A stretch of 64,000 nt of DNA from Seminavis robusta (taxonomy: Eukaryota; Bacillariophyta; Bacillariophyceae; Naviculales; Naviculaceae), in NCBI GenBank assembly GCA_903772945.1, contig CAICTM010000013.1, positions 1 to 64,000 of the forward strand. The letters run 5' to 3'. Shown here one piece after another: positions 40,349 through 49,957 of the stretch. The position numbers were made by a program, and so were the translations under genes. Under the pieces are notes generated by a model. The model was not told the origin of the DNA and made no database searches. It saw only the letters and a list, made by a program, of their open reading frames with translations. Each line of letters opens with the position of its first letter. Position 1 is the first letter of the stretch.

Positions 40349-43167
40349 CCATCATCTAGCTAGTGTGATGGTGAAGTAACAACTATTGAGGGAAACAAAG
40401 TGGCATCTCGACAACCAGTTCATCACCACTCGGTCCGTCCATCGCACACAAAACAAGACGATTTTGAACTTTTAGTAATAGCTAGTACGTAAAAGGAATT
40501 TGCAATCGTACCGGTACAGGTACCACTGCTGATCAGCCTCGTCAGCTTTAATAAGCTGCGGTGCGCACATCCATTGTCTTTTTTTCTTCATAGCTACGAT
40601 TGACGCAATTTTGCAATCCTCCAACGTGGGCGGCAAGCAGAAGGTTACCAGTATGGTGCGAACCAGCAAAGCCATCGCTTACGAGAATCGAATCATTCAA
40701 CCGAGGCATTTCGTTTTGTGCGATTCCATTCCTCCTTGGCTGGTTGGTTGTCTCCTTAGTTTTACCACCACCTCGTTGCTTAGCTAGCTAGCTCGATAGA
40801 TAGATTCGTAAGTGTACGATCAACTGGACACAGCCACTTGTTCTTCTTGACAGTGAAACAGTAGACGGGTGAGAGGGGGGCGATTGTCTGGCTAGCTAGT
40901 CAGCTATTGCCCGTTCTTGGACTGGACTCGACTCCACTCGAATACGCAACACACACCGTTGGCAGCAAAGATCTAAACGCAAGCAAAGCCCACGAACCTT
41001 GCAGACAGCCAGCGCGCCTCCGCAAAGAACAACTACCGCAAAGATGGCTTCTGCCAATCACACAAACAGCGCCACAGCACTTCAAAACAAGATTACGTCA
41101 TTGTCTTTAGTACTACCTGAGGATTTCCATGTTGTGCGGGGCAGTTCCGTATTTCAAGGGGGCGGGGAAAATACATCTTGGAAGAAGAGTGTGCAAGCTG
41201 CGGAGTAACTTCTAGAGAAGACTTCGAATGAGAGAACAATACGGTCAGTGTCAATACCGGCAGCTAGCAGCTAATAGCGGTCTTATTGAGAAGAGGAGGA
41301 TGCATGTATTACCTCGTAATTTGCGTACTCTGTACTGGCTGAGTAGAGCCATTCAGGAGCCTTCAACGGAAGGCCCAGCATACCGGTACCTGATAGAGAA
41401 CGTGCCTGCCAGACTGAAGACCTGCCTCCGACTGTCACTCGAAACCAATCTAGCTACCGGTACCTTTTGAAGCCAGCAATGAAGTTTAATATCACCTTTA
41501 TAAAATGTCATACGATATGATCATCCTTGGCTGCTTCTCCCTGTACACTCGTACATTTCCCCCGCATCTTGAATCATATCTTCGATTCACTCATTCCGCA
41601 TGCAGCCATGCCACTGCGGTTCGCATGGAACCGGTACACTGGTGGTACTGGTACCCTGAACTTTGCCGGGTCTCGCTACCTGTCCCATGCTACCATACAA
41701 TAACATGCCTCATCTGCATCATTTGCATTTTTGATATTTGCTCCAACCCCCTGCTACTCCGCAGCACAAATGGGGAAGTTCTCATTTACTACTTAGTTTT
41801 AAGCAAAACGGGCAACCTAACATCACCTAGTAGCATAAAGATCAGTCAGCCTTTACGCCTTGGCATTAAGGCAAATTGCAGTATCTATACCCTTACATTT
41901 AGAAATATTTGGTGCAAAATTGACCCCTTCTAGTAAACACCCAATATGACACTATCAACTACACTATCTCAACAAAGTAAGACAATGTCATTCAAAACAA
42001 CATCATTGCTGACGAATACCATTCAACAACTAGGTCAATTGGTTGGATATTGACTGAGATCTGGTAACCAGCAGTTGGTGGCTTTTTGATCACAAAATCA
42101 TCTTTCAGTCATGCTCCTAGGAACATTCAGGTGGAATTCCTCATTTGTTTCCAAAGTGATCCAGAGGTTTTCCCCATTTTTGCGGCTTTCCTCATTTTGG
42201 CTGGTTTCCACTCTTGCCCGGCCAGTCTCGCCTTAAGTGCCATCTCGCCTCTAAACCAGCACCTCCAGGTAAAACAGAGGTAATTGAAAAAACTCTTTTT
42301 GGAAAAAAGAAAATCACTCTTTTAAGTTGAGTCCCACTCAGACAGCTGTCTTAAAGCATAAGACAATAACTCTGTCTTAAGACGGCCGTCTTAAACTTAA
42401 GACGATGACCGTCTTAAAGAAGTCATTGTCTTATGCTTAAGACGATGTCTTTTTTGTGTCAGGAGGATGGAGTAGTTTTATAATTTAATGACTAAACAAT
42501 CTCCACATCCCCCTGAATGTTTCAGACGCCGTCTTATGTATAAGACAATGACCATCTTTTAAGACAATGACTGTCTTATGTTTAAGACGGTCTTATACTC
42601 TATAAGACAGCTGTCTTAAGACAGAGTCATCGTCTGATACTTTAAGACAGCTGGTTATCTTGTAAATTTTAACAAAACTGTTTATAGCTTTTTTCCAAGA
42701 ATCAATCTTTTTACCCCAAGGTGCAGAGGAGACGTGTTCCTGTATAGTACCGGTAGTGACCAACTGCCCCCGCAACAACGTCAGACACTGCAGGTGTCTT
42801 GGGCTGTCTCAATACCCTTTTTGAAACGAAAATGCGGACGCAAGAGGCAGCTTGGGAACCTATTCAGGATCTGGAGCACTGTGTTGGTGCAGCTCACGAA
42901 GACGTAGTCGGACATCATTCTGCTTTCTGCTGATTCGATTCGATTCTACGCCAAGCAGGGTTCTGAAGACTTGCTGGTGGACGCCACATCATTATTCTGC
43001 CTCAGCTTGTGTTTGTGAGGCTGGAGACCTTCAAATCAACCTCAATTTGCTGAATGTTGATTGATGATGGTCCGATAGCTTCATTTCGACGACTTTCTCA
43101 TTTTATGAACCTTGAAAATCACGTGAGATCCCAATAACTTCCGGTTTCACTAAACAGCACCCCGACC
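40349..43167. other. 2.8-kb gene-free region with fold-back repeat
   Basis: No frame in this stretch has protein-like content, including a 142-codon frame at 41505-41933 that is rich in Cys, Ile and Tyr. The DNA is more AT-rich than the genic parts. It contains CTAGCTAGCTAG at 40783-40793, CGAATCATTCAA near 40686, ACCGGTA palindromes, and the GTCTTAAGAC fold-back element described separately. The last 100 bases are the leader of the next gene. Confidence 0.5.
42343..42653. mobile_element. Fold-back element of GTCTTAAGAC repeats
   Basis: The sequence from CAGCTGTCTTAAAG (from 42343) reads inward almost identically to the reverse complement of the right end (up to 42653) for about 50 bases, with few mismatches (GACAATAACTCTGTCTTAAG against GACGATGACTCTGTCTTAAG). 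The arms are built from the palindrome GTCTTAAGAC and the word AAGACRATGAC repeated a dozen times in both orientations. About 90 bases of unrelated AT-rich DNA (42450-42530) form the loop. No coding potential and no certain target-site duplication. Best described as a fold-back or MITE-like element. Confidence 0.65.
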
Positions 43168-43917
43168 ATGTCTTATCCATACATCGAAGTAAACAACAGC
43201 GGCGTTTACCTTTTGCAACAGGGCAACTATGCCGCCGCCATGCCAGCATTCCTCCTGGCATTGGACGTATTCAAGCGACAGGTTGCTGTCTCTGCAATGG
43301 AGGAGTTTCACGGCGCCGCCATTGACTATCGGTGCAACTCTTCCTCTGCCGCACTCCCTCCACCTCCTGCCTCCCTTTACGACTGCCCATCTGATCAGTT
43401 TCCTCGCGATCACAGCTTCTTTCACAGTGTTTCCTTCAGAACAGACGAGCTCGATCGCAAGACGGCGACGGACCGTCTTCATTTCCACAGTCGAGCATTC
43501 GTTCTTTCAGAACGCTTGGAAAAGGATCCTACCGCCAAACACAGACGCGATGGTACCTCTGGAATGATCCTCTTCAATATCGGCGCAACTTTGCACGCAC
43601 AAGCTATGCGCACGGGAGACAGTCAAGTCCTCCGTAAGGCACTTCTTGTCTACAAGTTGGCTCAGTCTTCCGCCGAGGAATGGGCGCTCTACAGCGGAGG
43701 GAAACGCAGCCTCCTGCTCATGTCTGTCGTGAACAACTTGGCACTTGCACACTGTCAGCTAATGCAAGTTGAGGAGTCTACGACCTCACTGCGACTGCTG
43801 CGGCAATTGGTGATTGAGACCGACGACCTGCAGCCTGATGATCGCAGCGCTATTGATTGGAATGTCGTGCTGCACTCAGAGAGTCGAATGGAGGAGTCGC
43901 CAGCTCCGGCTGCTTGA
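43168..43917 (+). CDS. TPR-like hypothetical protein
   Basis: A single-exon, 249-residue soluble protein. The start has N-N-S-G-V-Y-L-L-Q-Q-G-N-Y-A-A-A-M-P-A-F-L-L-A-L-D, which fits a tetratricopeptide helix pair (residues 8-35). Another pair is near 125-165 (I-L-F-N-I-G-A-T-L-H-A-Q then A-L-L-V-Y-K-L-A-Q) and a third near 185-210 (V-V-N-N-L-A-L-A-H-C-Q-L). A polar loop of 70 residues separates the first from the second. TPR proteins act as adaptors; no partner can be inferred. Similar short TPR-type proteins occur in large families in diatoms. The start ATG follows an ACC (good context). Confidence 0.65.
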   Translation: MSYPYIEVNNSGVYLLQQGNYAAAMPAFLLALDVFKRQVAVSAMEEFHGAAIDYRCNSSSAALPPPPASLYDCPSDQFPRDHSFFHSVSFRTDELDRKTATDRLHFHSRAFVLSERLEKDPTAKHRRDGTSGMILFNIGATLHAQAMRTGDSQVLRKALLVYKLAQSSAEEWALYSGGKRSLLLMSVVNNLALAHCQLMQVEESTTSLRLLRQLVIETDDLQPDDRSAIDWNVVLHSESRMEESPAPAA

Positions 43918-44199
43918 TGGAAAAGGGGTCCATTGGTGACGACAACACTATGACACTACATGTAGTACTAGTTTATGCAAACTTCATAAGCTAAAGGCAC
44001 GGGCACATTTCTCTTCTTTTATGCGTAGACTTCAATGAACTTGTACCGTACGGTACCGATTGGGACGTTGTTGTTGCAGGAGCAGACTGTACTGATATTC
44101 AAGTTGTATCATGATTGTTCAGTGAGACTTCCTGAAATCATGGTCATTCCAAAGGAGGCACAACAACCGCTTTCTCTCCAGGGCCCACTCCCGGACCCA
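43918..44199. other. Intergenic region
   Basis: Nothing supported in this stretch. It has ACCGTACGGTACCG near 44045, a short palindromic cluster. Confidence 0.4.
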
Positions 44200-45070
44200 C
44201 AGCCGGAAATGCAACATGCCAACACCAAGACCTACTCCTTGACTTACTCCTGATCCAACTCCAGGCCCCACTCCTGGTCCGGCATCTCGATCTACACCTG
44301 GCCCTTCCGGCACTCCTGGACTCCCCGGTACTCGGAACTTTAGTTAGCACCATCTCCAGCTCGACAGCCTACCGGTACTTCTGGACCTATCCACAAAGTT
44401 ATCGTTCCATGAGAAAGTTTGATGACCAAGCCTTGTCGAGGCCAGCACGACCGACAAGCCACAAGGCTCAAGTGGGTTGAGGCTTTTAATTATGGGATCG
44501 TCTCGGATTATGCCCACTCCTTGGGACGCCACGGAAGAAATGGCCAAGGATGTTTTCCCCAACATCAACGGTCTCTTGTTCATTGTAGGGAACAGTATCC
44601 TCCCCGTTGTTGTCGGACCTTGTGTGAATTGGCCATCCATCAACAAGGATTACAACAGCTTGCCGTTCGTCAGCACCATTGAAAGTCGGAACCCTCTGAA
44701 GTATCCCTGATATGGCGTTTAGGATCACCCTGAGAAATGCAGTTTTGAGTATACAACAGAATCAGGGACCAACACGCCGTTTGAGATCATCAACCACTCT
44801 GCCGATGCTGTTTACTTTTCGTTTCATTTGGCTTTGTTTTTTGTGAGCTTGGCACGGAAGAATCTTGTTTGGGCAAGCATGTCTAATCAAGCGGCTAACC
44901 GTTGCCCTTTGATTTATGACTACGAAGTTCGAAGTGGGCCCAAGTTCCAGCAGTATTATCGCATCCCAGCTGTTGAAAACAAGGATGCGAATGGAAGAGT
45001 CCGTTTTGTGGGCAGGGACTACTCGAGGAGGCTTGATGATTACAGTCGTACTTGGCAGATCATGTACTAG
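44200..45070 (+). pseudogene. Broken gene with PTPGP-type linker
   Basis: Forward-strand remnants in order: a proline/threonine/glycine linker (44215-44335, read as T-P-D-P-T-P-G-P-T-P-G-P), typical of secreted diatom proteins; a segment with V-G-N-S-I-L-P-V-V-V-G-P-C-V-N-W-P (44477-44710); and a C-terminal segment ending Y-S-R-T-W-Q-I-M-Y (open from about 44720 to 45070) that contains a Cys-Phe-Glu-Tyr strand and an N-K-D-A-N-G-R-V-R-F-V-G hairpin. At least two in-frame stops separate these parts, and no intron with good GT-AG ends removes them all. The original protein was probably a secreted or surface protein of unknown family. Confidence 0.35.
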
Positions 45071-45570
45071 CTAGTATGCGGGCATCTACAAGACGGAATA
45101 CCGTACTCAGACGAATACGGCTGAAACACTTTCAACATGTACTATTTGTTCGCCGCAAGTTTTGTTCTCGGGGCCAAACTACAATAGCTATTACCGCTAC
45201 CATAGCAAGTAAAAAAACTTCCAAAATAGTCGCGGTTCCGTCCCCTCCTGAGGAGACCGTGGTGATTTTCCACGGCGTGTCAGGGTGAAGGCACGGACGA
45301 GAAAGATACGGTGTCAAGTTGAGGTGGGTGATGACATCGATTGGTTGGCGGTTGGCAGGTCTGTCGATCCTCATTCATTGTTGAAGGAAGCCACCCAAAA
45401 AACTACCGTAAAGGGAGTTGATAAGACGAAGAGATTGGAAGCAACATCAGCTCACACCCCCAAGCGGCAAATCTATCTCTCAACCCAGAAGAATTGAGAA
45501 GCCTAGTTAGGTTCTGGAAATTGAGCATACCATTGCTAGTATTTTGTTTCAATCCATCCTAGCATCCACT
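45071..45570. other. Intergenic region
   Basis: No gene. Contains short frames in both directions without domain content and a GAGGAGACC-rich patch near 45247. Presumed promoter of the plastid-type oxidoreductase is in the final 100 bases. Confidence 0.4.
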
Positions 45571-46413
45571 ATGATGAGTTCTCTCTTGACAACAATTTGC
45601 ATGTTCCTGCTGCTTCAGGTGTCCCACACCTTTGTGGTCAATCCACAAGCCTCGTCTTTCCTAGGATCAGCGAACAATTTGAAATCTTCAAGTTCCTCGA
45701 CAGCTTCTACTCTGCTCTGTATGTCATACAAGAATGTGTTTGTGGCGGGAGGCTCGAAGGGTGTGGGTCGACTTGTGATTGACAAATTGTTGGCCACAGG
45801 CGCTCAAGTCAAGGCACTGGTCCGGAGTCCAGAAGTGGCAGAAGAGTTGAGTGCCATTGACGGTGTGACTGCCATTGTGGGCGATGCCTTTGAACAAAAG
45901 GCGGTTGAAAATGCCATGGATGGCTGCGATGCTGCCATTACCACGTTGGGAGGTTCCACCCAAGACAGGCGCGTGGATTATGAAGGCAACAACAACGTGA
46001 TTGAATCGGCAGGAATACTGGGAGTCCAACGTGTGATTTTGGTGACTAGCGTTGGCTGTGGCGACAGCAAGGAGGCGGCTCCACCGAGTGTGTTTGAAGT
46101 TCTCAAGGATGTCTTGGCAGCCAAAGAACGAGCGGAAAATATCTTGATCAAGTACTATACCAACACCAACTGGACCATTATCCGGCCAGGAGGACTAGTG
46201 ACAGAACCAATGACCGGGAAGGCTTGTTTGACAGAGAACAATCTTGTCATTGGCAGCATTCATCGTGAAGATGTGGCCGATCTGGTGGTCAAGGCTTTGA
46301 ATTCCCCAAACACGGAGCGAAAAGTATTCAGTGCCTTGGATCCCTCTATTGTGAGTGCTCCCTCTGTTGTGAGCGGGGGCAAAACATTTGATGCTTTTGA
46401 ACTTGTCGCTTGA
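45571..46413 (+). CDS. Plastid-targeted atypical SDR / NAD(P)-binding protein
   Basis: A 280-residue protein with a signal peptide (M-M-S-S-L-L-T-T-I-C-M-F-L-L-L-Q-V) ending in S-H-T-F-V-V, where Phe takes the place demanded by the diatom plastid-import motif (ASA-Phe-type), then a Ser-rich transit region (30-50). The mature part starts with a Rossmann fold: V-F-V-A-G-G-S-K-G-V-G (about 55-65), a variant of the atypical-SDR glycine motif G-x-x-G-x-x-G. Further matches to the NAD(P)H-binding family (NmrA/SDR_a5-like) are V-I-L-V-T-S-V-G-C-G near 160 and T-I-I-R-P-G-G-L near 205. No catalytic Tyr-x3-Lys is visible, so it may bind cofactor for a structural or redox-sensing role. Start: first ATG of an ATGATG pair; upstream frame lacks ATG. 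Confidence 0.78.
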   Translation: MMSSLLTTICMFLLLQVSHTFVVNPQASSFLGSANNLKSSSSSTASTLLCMSYKNVFVAGGSKGVGRLVIDKLLATGAQVKALVRSPEVAEELSAIDGVTAIVGDAFEQKAVENAMDGCDAAITTLGGSTQDRRVDYEGNNNVIESAGILGVQRVILVTSVGCGDSKEAAPPSVFEVLKDVLAAKERAENILIKYYTNTNWTIIRPGGLVTEPMTGKACLTENNLVIGSIHREDVADLVVKALNSPNTERKVFSALDPSIVSAPSVVSGGKTFDAFELVA

Positions 46414-46618
46414 AAAATAGTAAAGAGATACCTCGAAAATGGGCAATCTTTATTACCTATTTCCACCTATCTATCTATCTAGGTACAAAATTCCTGAAAC
46501 GGTTCAGCCGATGGGAGATCAGGGATCAACCAAAGCAATTCCAAAGTACTAGTACCCAGTACTGATATTCTCAACTTGATATGGCATCATTCGTCTCCTA
46601 AATATGCATTGCAATCAA

Positions 46619-47326
46619 CTACTTCTTCTTGTCTTCGTCTTCTCCTCCACTCTTGTCAGTTGCCAACTCTCCTTCCTCTGTTTGGTTGCTCGCTAATTTT
46701 TCCAACATGTCTTTTCCTACCAAATCCTCCACACTCATCTCCAATACGTTCTCGTCGTTGATAACGTTGACATTTTCACCCAACTTGGCCATAGCTTTTT
46801 CAATATCATAGCTCTCGCCTTCAAAAATGCCCAGTCGATCGGCAATAAGATGCAAATTTTGACAACCAGGACATCGGACCAGAACAACACCATTTTGATA
46901 GGAATGTTCAGAGAATTGCTTGATAGATCGTGTCTCGCAGACGTTGCAGGTATAGACAATGGCCAACTTTTTGCCCCCGGCTTGAGCGCCTGGAATTTGA
47001 AATTCATCAGAAACCTTGTCGTCGTCGTCGCTGGTATTTTCAGCCTGCTTATTCTTGGCATCATCTCCCCCAGCATTAGAAGAGGAAGACAATGCACGAT
47101 AACGCGTCCATATTGCTCGTTGAGGGAGACAGCAATGTGGGTGTTGATGGTGGCAGCCAAATGATCGGTGCGCGTGCGTAGAAAATGCCAAAATTGAAGA
47201 ACTCTTTCCTGGCTGCTTCGCCAAGCGAGAAATAGTATGAGTCTTTCTGCTAACAATACCCATTCTGGAGGACACACCTCTATTTGAAGGAATGGATCGG
47301 GCAGGGAAAGTTCGTGGTATCATCAT
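46619..47326 (-). CDS. ZIM17: Zim17/Tim15/Hep1 (DNL-type zinc finger), mitochondrial Hsp70 helper
   Basis: Zim17 keeps mitochondrial (or plastid) Hsp70 soluble and assists import. The 235-residue protein has an Arg/Ser-rich presequence (about 1-50), an acidic linker (88-108) and the DNL zinc ribbon (about 120-195): Cys127-x2-Cys130 and Cys152-x2-Cys155, with the family wording T-C-N-V-C-E-T-R-S, V-R-C-P-G-C-Q-N-L-H-L-I-A-D-R-L-G. The usual D-N-L after this has become D-R-L. A Lys/Glu/Asp-rich tail of about 60 residues is longer than in yeast. The basic N terminus suggests mitochondria; no signal peptide or ASAFAP motif is seen. Two adjacent Met codons begin the frame. Its 5' end overlaps a weak frame at 47280-47570. 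Confidence 0.85.
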   Translation of the reverse strand: MMIPRTFPARSIPSNRGVSSRMGIVSRKTHTISRLAKQPGKSSSILAFSTHAHRSFGCHHQHPHCCLPQRAIWTRYRALSSSSNAGGDDAKNKQAENTSDDDDKVSDEFQIPGAQAGGKKLAIVYTCNVCETRSIKQFSEHSYQNGVVLVRCPGCQNLHLIADRLGIFEGESYDIEKAMAKLGENVNVINDENVLEMSVEDLVGKDMLEKLASNQTEEGELATDKSGGEDEDKKK

Positions 47327-47570
47327 GGTCGAGGAGTGACAAGTCAGAGAAAGGCGATTGATTCAACGAAGTGAACCCAAACAACCCCACACTATCAATT
47401 GAATCCCAATCTTGATCCGGTGCCGTAACAGCTCCCGCTGGCTTTCTTCTCACCTGCGTATCCAAACCCCAGTCGTCAGAAAGCTTCAACTCCCGCGCAC
47501 CGTTGCGAGAAACGCTCTGGGCAAGAGTCGACTTCGGAAACGGAAACTGCCAGAAGGTTGTTGGAACCAT
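47280..47570 (-). CDS. Possible small protein or exon overlapping the Zim17 5' end
   Basis: A 96-codon frame from the ATG at 47570, open a further 80 bases upstream with protein-like content (L-Q-P-V-V-E-L-L-L-E-A-T-R-I-L-Q-N-N). Its middle (L-K-L-S-D-D-W-G-L-D and D-W-D-S-I-D-S-V-G-L-F-G-F) looks more like a real protein than chance, but there is no known domain, and the last 47 bases overlap the Zim17 coding start in another frame. It may be the last exon of an unrecognised minus-strand gene, a remnant, or leader sequence. Low confidence. Confidence 0.25.
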   Translation of the reverse strand: MVPTTFWQFPFPKSTLAQSVSRNGARELKLSDDWGLDTQVRRKPAGAVTAPDQDWDSIDSVGLFGFTSLNQSPFSDLSLLDHDDTTNFPCPIHSFK

Positions 47571-48267
47571 GCTCCAATTATTTTGGAGAATTCGTGTAGC
47601 CTCTAGTAGTAATTCTACGACAGGTTGAAGTTTTCCTTGGGTTTGTGGCAAGTGATGTGTAAACGCTCACAATTTACCTACTTAGGCGTTACATGATGAC
47701 TTGTAAATGGTCACATTTTACTTACTTAGGAATCACAGTTAGCTAGCTTAACGGCCGTTAAGTTACTTAGCGTGAAATTGTCACATGGTTCCAGAAGATA
47801 CGCCCTTCCCCCTCCTGTGGCTCACTGCCGGGAGCTCGCCCGGCCGGCTTCGACTTAAATGTCAAGCCTAACGGCTTTCCATTTAAGTCTCATCCGGCCG
47901 GGCTCGCTCCCGTTCCAGTTCCCCACCAGTTGGTGGAAGGGCGTTCCTCTACAGAATGGCACTACCTGGTACCGAAACCAGTCAACAAGCCTACAACACC
48001 GTACGATGCATATGTCCACTCGTGTCAGGCTCTCTTTTGACTGATTTCGACGCTCCGCATCCGGCCTCCAGAAACGAGGCGTGACTCGAGCAGTTTCAAA
48101 CGGCCACATTCGCTCCTTGCAAAATCTTTGACCAAACAAGCTCATAAATTCCAGGTCTACAATCCCGTCGTCTGATCAGAAAGAAAGCAGCCATCTTTTA
48201 CTACAAGCCAAAGCCCGCCTTCACTCCTTTGGCGAGAGAACTGCCAACTTTTAACAAGACAACAAAC
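47571..48267. other. Intergenic region with palindromes
   Basis: No accepted gene. It holds a perfect 16-base palindrome, CTTAACGGCCGTTAAG, near 47747-47763, and the hairpin listed separately at 47831-47910. The end is the leader of the U-box/Sel1 gene. Confidence 0.5.
47831..47910. repeat. Strong two-part inverted repeat (hairpin)
   Basis: The left arm contains GCCCGGCCGG and GACTTAAATG; the right arm has CATTTAAGTC and CCGGCCGGGC. The two perfect ten-base stems are separated by matching four-base bulges (CTTC and TCAT), with an 18-base loop between the inner stems. It lies about 360 bases before the U-box/Sel1 start. A role as a structured RNA, a regulator or the core of a small inverted-repeat element is equally possible. 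Confidence 0.7.
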
Positions 48268-49064
48268 ATGCCACACCTAACTAACAAACAGATGAAAGCT
48301 CTGACAGATGAATTGATTTGCCCAATCACCTTGGAATTTCCATGGGATCCTGTCATGGCTGAGGATGGACATGTATATGATAGGGACGCTATTGAGCAGC
48401 ACTTCCGCGACCATCGTGGGGATCTCAAGTCACCAATCAGCAACAAAAAGATGGGAAAGAACCTCTTGCCAGCAACCCAGCACCGCAACAGCATTGAAGC
48501 CTTGGTCGATTCTGGTGTCGTTGATCCAGCTTTGCCAGCCAAATGGAATGATATGGCAAAGCAGAAGATTGAACATGAAAAGTTGACGAAGAACTTGGTG
48601 AAGAAGGCAGAGAGTGGTGATTCAACTGCGATGTACCGACTTGGACTCAACTATGAACATGGTCGCGATGGTTTCAAGCAAGACCAGAAGTTGGCCTTTC
48701 AGTGGTACAAGAGAGCCCTGCCAAAAATGTGTTTGGAACAGCCGCATTAGGGCAGTGTTATTTGGTTGGTTTTGGTACATCCAAGAACGCGCATATGGGC
48801 ATCATGTATGTTACTCTTGCAGCAGGTCAAGGATCAAATGTCGCAGCATATCATTTGGGGATGGCATTTGAAACTGGCATTTATGGCGTCGTGATTGCAA
48901 ATAAAGCAGAGTCCATCTACTGGTTGGAGAAGGCCAGTGGGACCTGTCGCTACGATCATATGAGTGATCTCGCCCGACACGCGCTTAAGCAGAAGATCAC
49001 GGAGATGAGAGCCCGCCAACAAAGGTGGACTCAGAATCGAGATTTTGGTGGTGTTGCTCTTTGA
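48268..49064 (+). CDS. U-box / Sel1-repeat protein with one frame break
   Basis: The first frame (48268-48750) gives a U-box (about 10-75; L-I-C-P-I-T-L-E-F-P-W-D-P-V-M-A-E-D-G-H-V-Y-D-R) and the first Sel1 repeat (A-M-Y-R-L-G-L-N-Y-E-H-G then F-Q-W-Y-K-R-A). The Sel1 repeats continue in another frame from about 48725 (N-V-F-G-T-A-A-L-G-Q-C-Y-L-V-G-F-G, then A-A-Y-H-L-G-M-A-F-E-T-G, ending 49064). The shift falls at a five-A run (48723-48727); one more A would join both parts into about 265 residues of normal family layout. No GT-AG intron fits. Either an assembly error, a recent pseudogene or recoding. U-box/Sel1 proteins are putative E3 ligases and form large families in diatoms. The start ATG at 48268 was chosen since the frame upstream has no ATG. 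Confidence 0.75.
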
Positions 49065-49957
49065 TCCCGCTGCTTCAAAGGGGCTAGGACAGCCGTCACA
49101 GAAGGTGTGATGTCTGCGATGTACATGTAGGTGGATGATGCCCTTCCTTCTTGGTATCAGTAATTGGCTTGAGTACAGACCAATAACTATAATGAACTGC
49201 TTCATCTGCTATCTACTACCTAGTTTTTTAAATCTAATGCATGTATGCATAGTCTCGTAGCTCCACTGGTACCGTACCGGCACATGCTCGTGTTCATCAA
49301 GGCTTCCCCACGGTGAGCAAGATGCTCCACGAGACACAGTCCAAGTGCTCTGTGGAAGGTGCAAGGTATAGTGCAGCCACCCAACCAACCAGAACTCTGG
49401 CATATGATGCATATGCGTGCTGTCAAATGATTATGTCCCTGTACGGTAGTTGATCTACACTGTAGTCTTCCTCCTCGCTACTACTGAGGAAATCTTCCTC
49501 CTCGCCATTGCTGAGGAAATCCTCGTCCGGGTCTTCTTGGCCACCATTCTCAAGGATGTATTAATAGTCTAAAAATTGCGGTTCCCCTTGGCATGCACGG
49601 GCGCGAGGCAATTCTTGAGGGCCACCTTCGCGTCGTCACTCGACTCGCTTTGTGTGGGAAAGGAAAAGAAAAGAAAACAAAGACGATGACTGACGACAAC
49701 AACCAAGAATTTCAAGCATGAGGACAACAACCACAGTATGAATAATAGCTGGTGGCTTTGTCCAACACACAGTATTTTAGCATGCTCACTTTTTGCTGCA
49801 TTTGATACTTAGGCAAGAACGGATGACACACACCATTTGGTTGCTGCGCTCTAGCATTGCAGACAAACAGCATACCGAGCCCCATTCAATCGTGCTATTC
49901 AAGCACCTTCTCGACAAGACAACCCACTCGAAAAACGAGCTACCACCATTCTTTACC
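49065..49957. other. Intergenic region with acidic coding scrap
   Basis: Mostly featureless. On the minus strand, 49559-49423 reads as an acidic peptide with two near-identical copies of a short unit (G-E-E-E-D-F-L-S and S-E-E-E-D-Y-S), then a stop; it is preceded by an in-frame stop, so at most it is a last exon or a remnant. The leader of the next gene is at the right end; its frame stays open upstream of the chosen start. Confidence 0.4.

Noticed and set aside
41505-41933. Forward frame of 142 codons in the AT-rich gap.
   Set aside because: Composition (many Cys, Ile, Tyr) fits translated non-coding AT-rich DNA; no domain.
47831-47910. Considered as a transcription terminator.
   Set aside because: Hairpin terminators are bacterial; this is a nuclear eukaryotic locus, and there is no T-run after the stem.
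48268-49064. An intron joining the two U-box/Sel1 frames.
   Set aside because: No GT-AG pair near the break keeps both conserved flanks; a single-base change explains it better.
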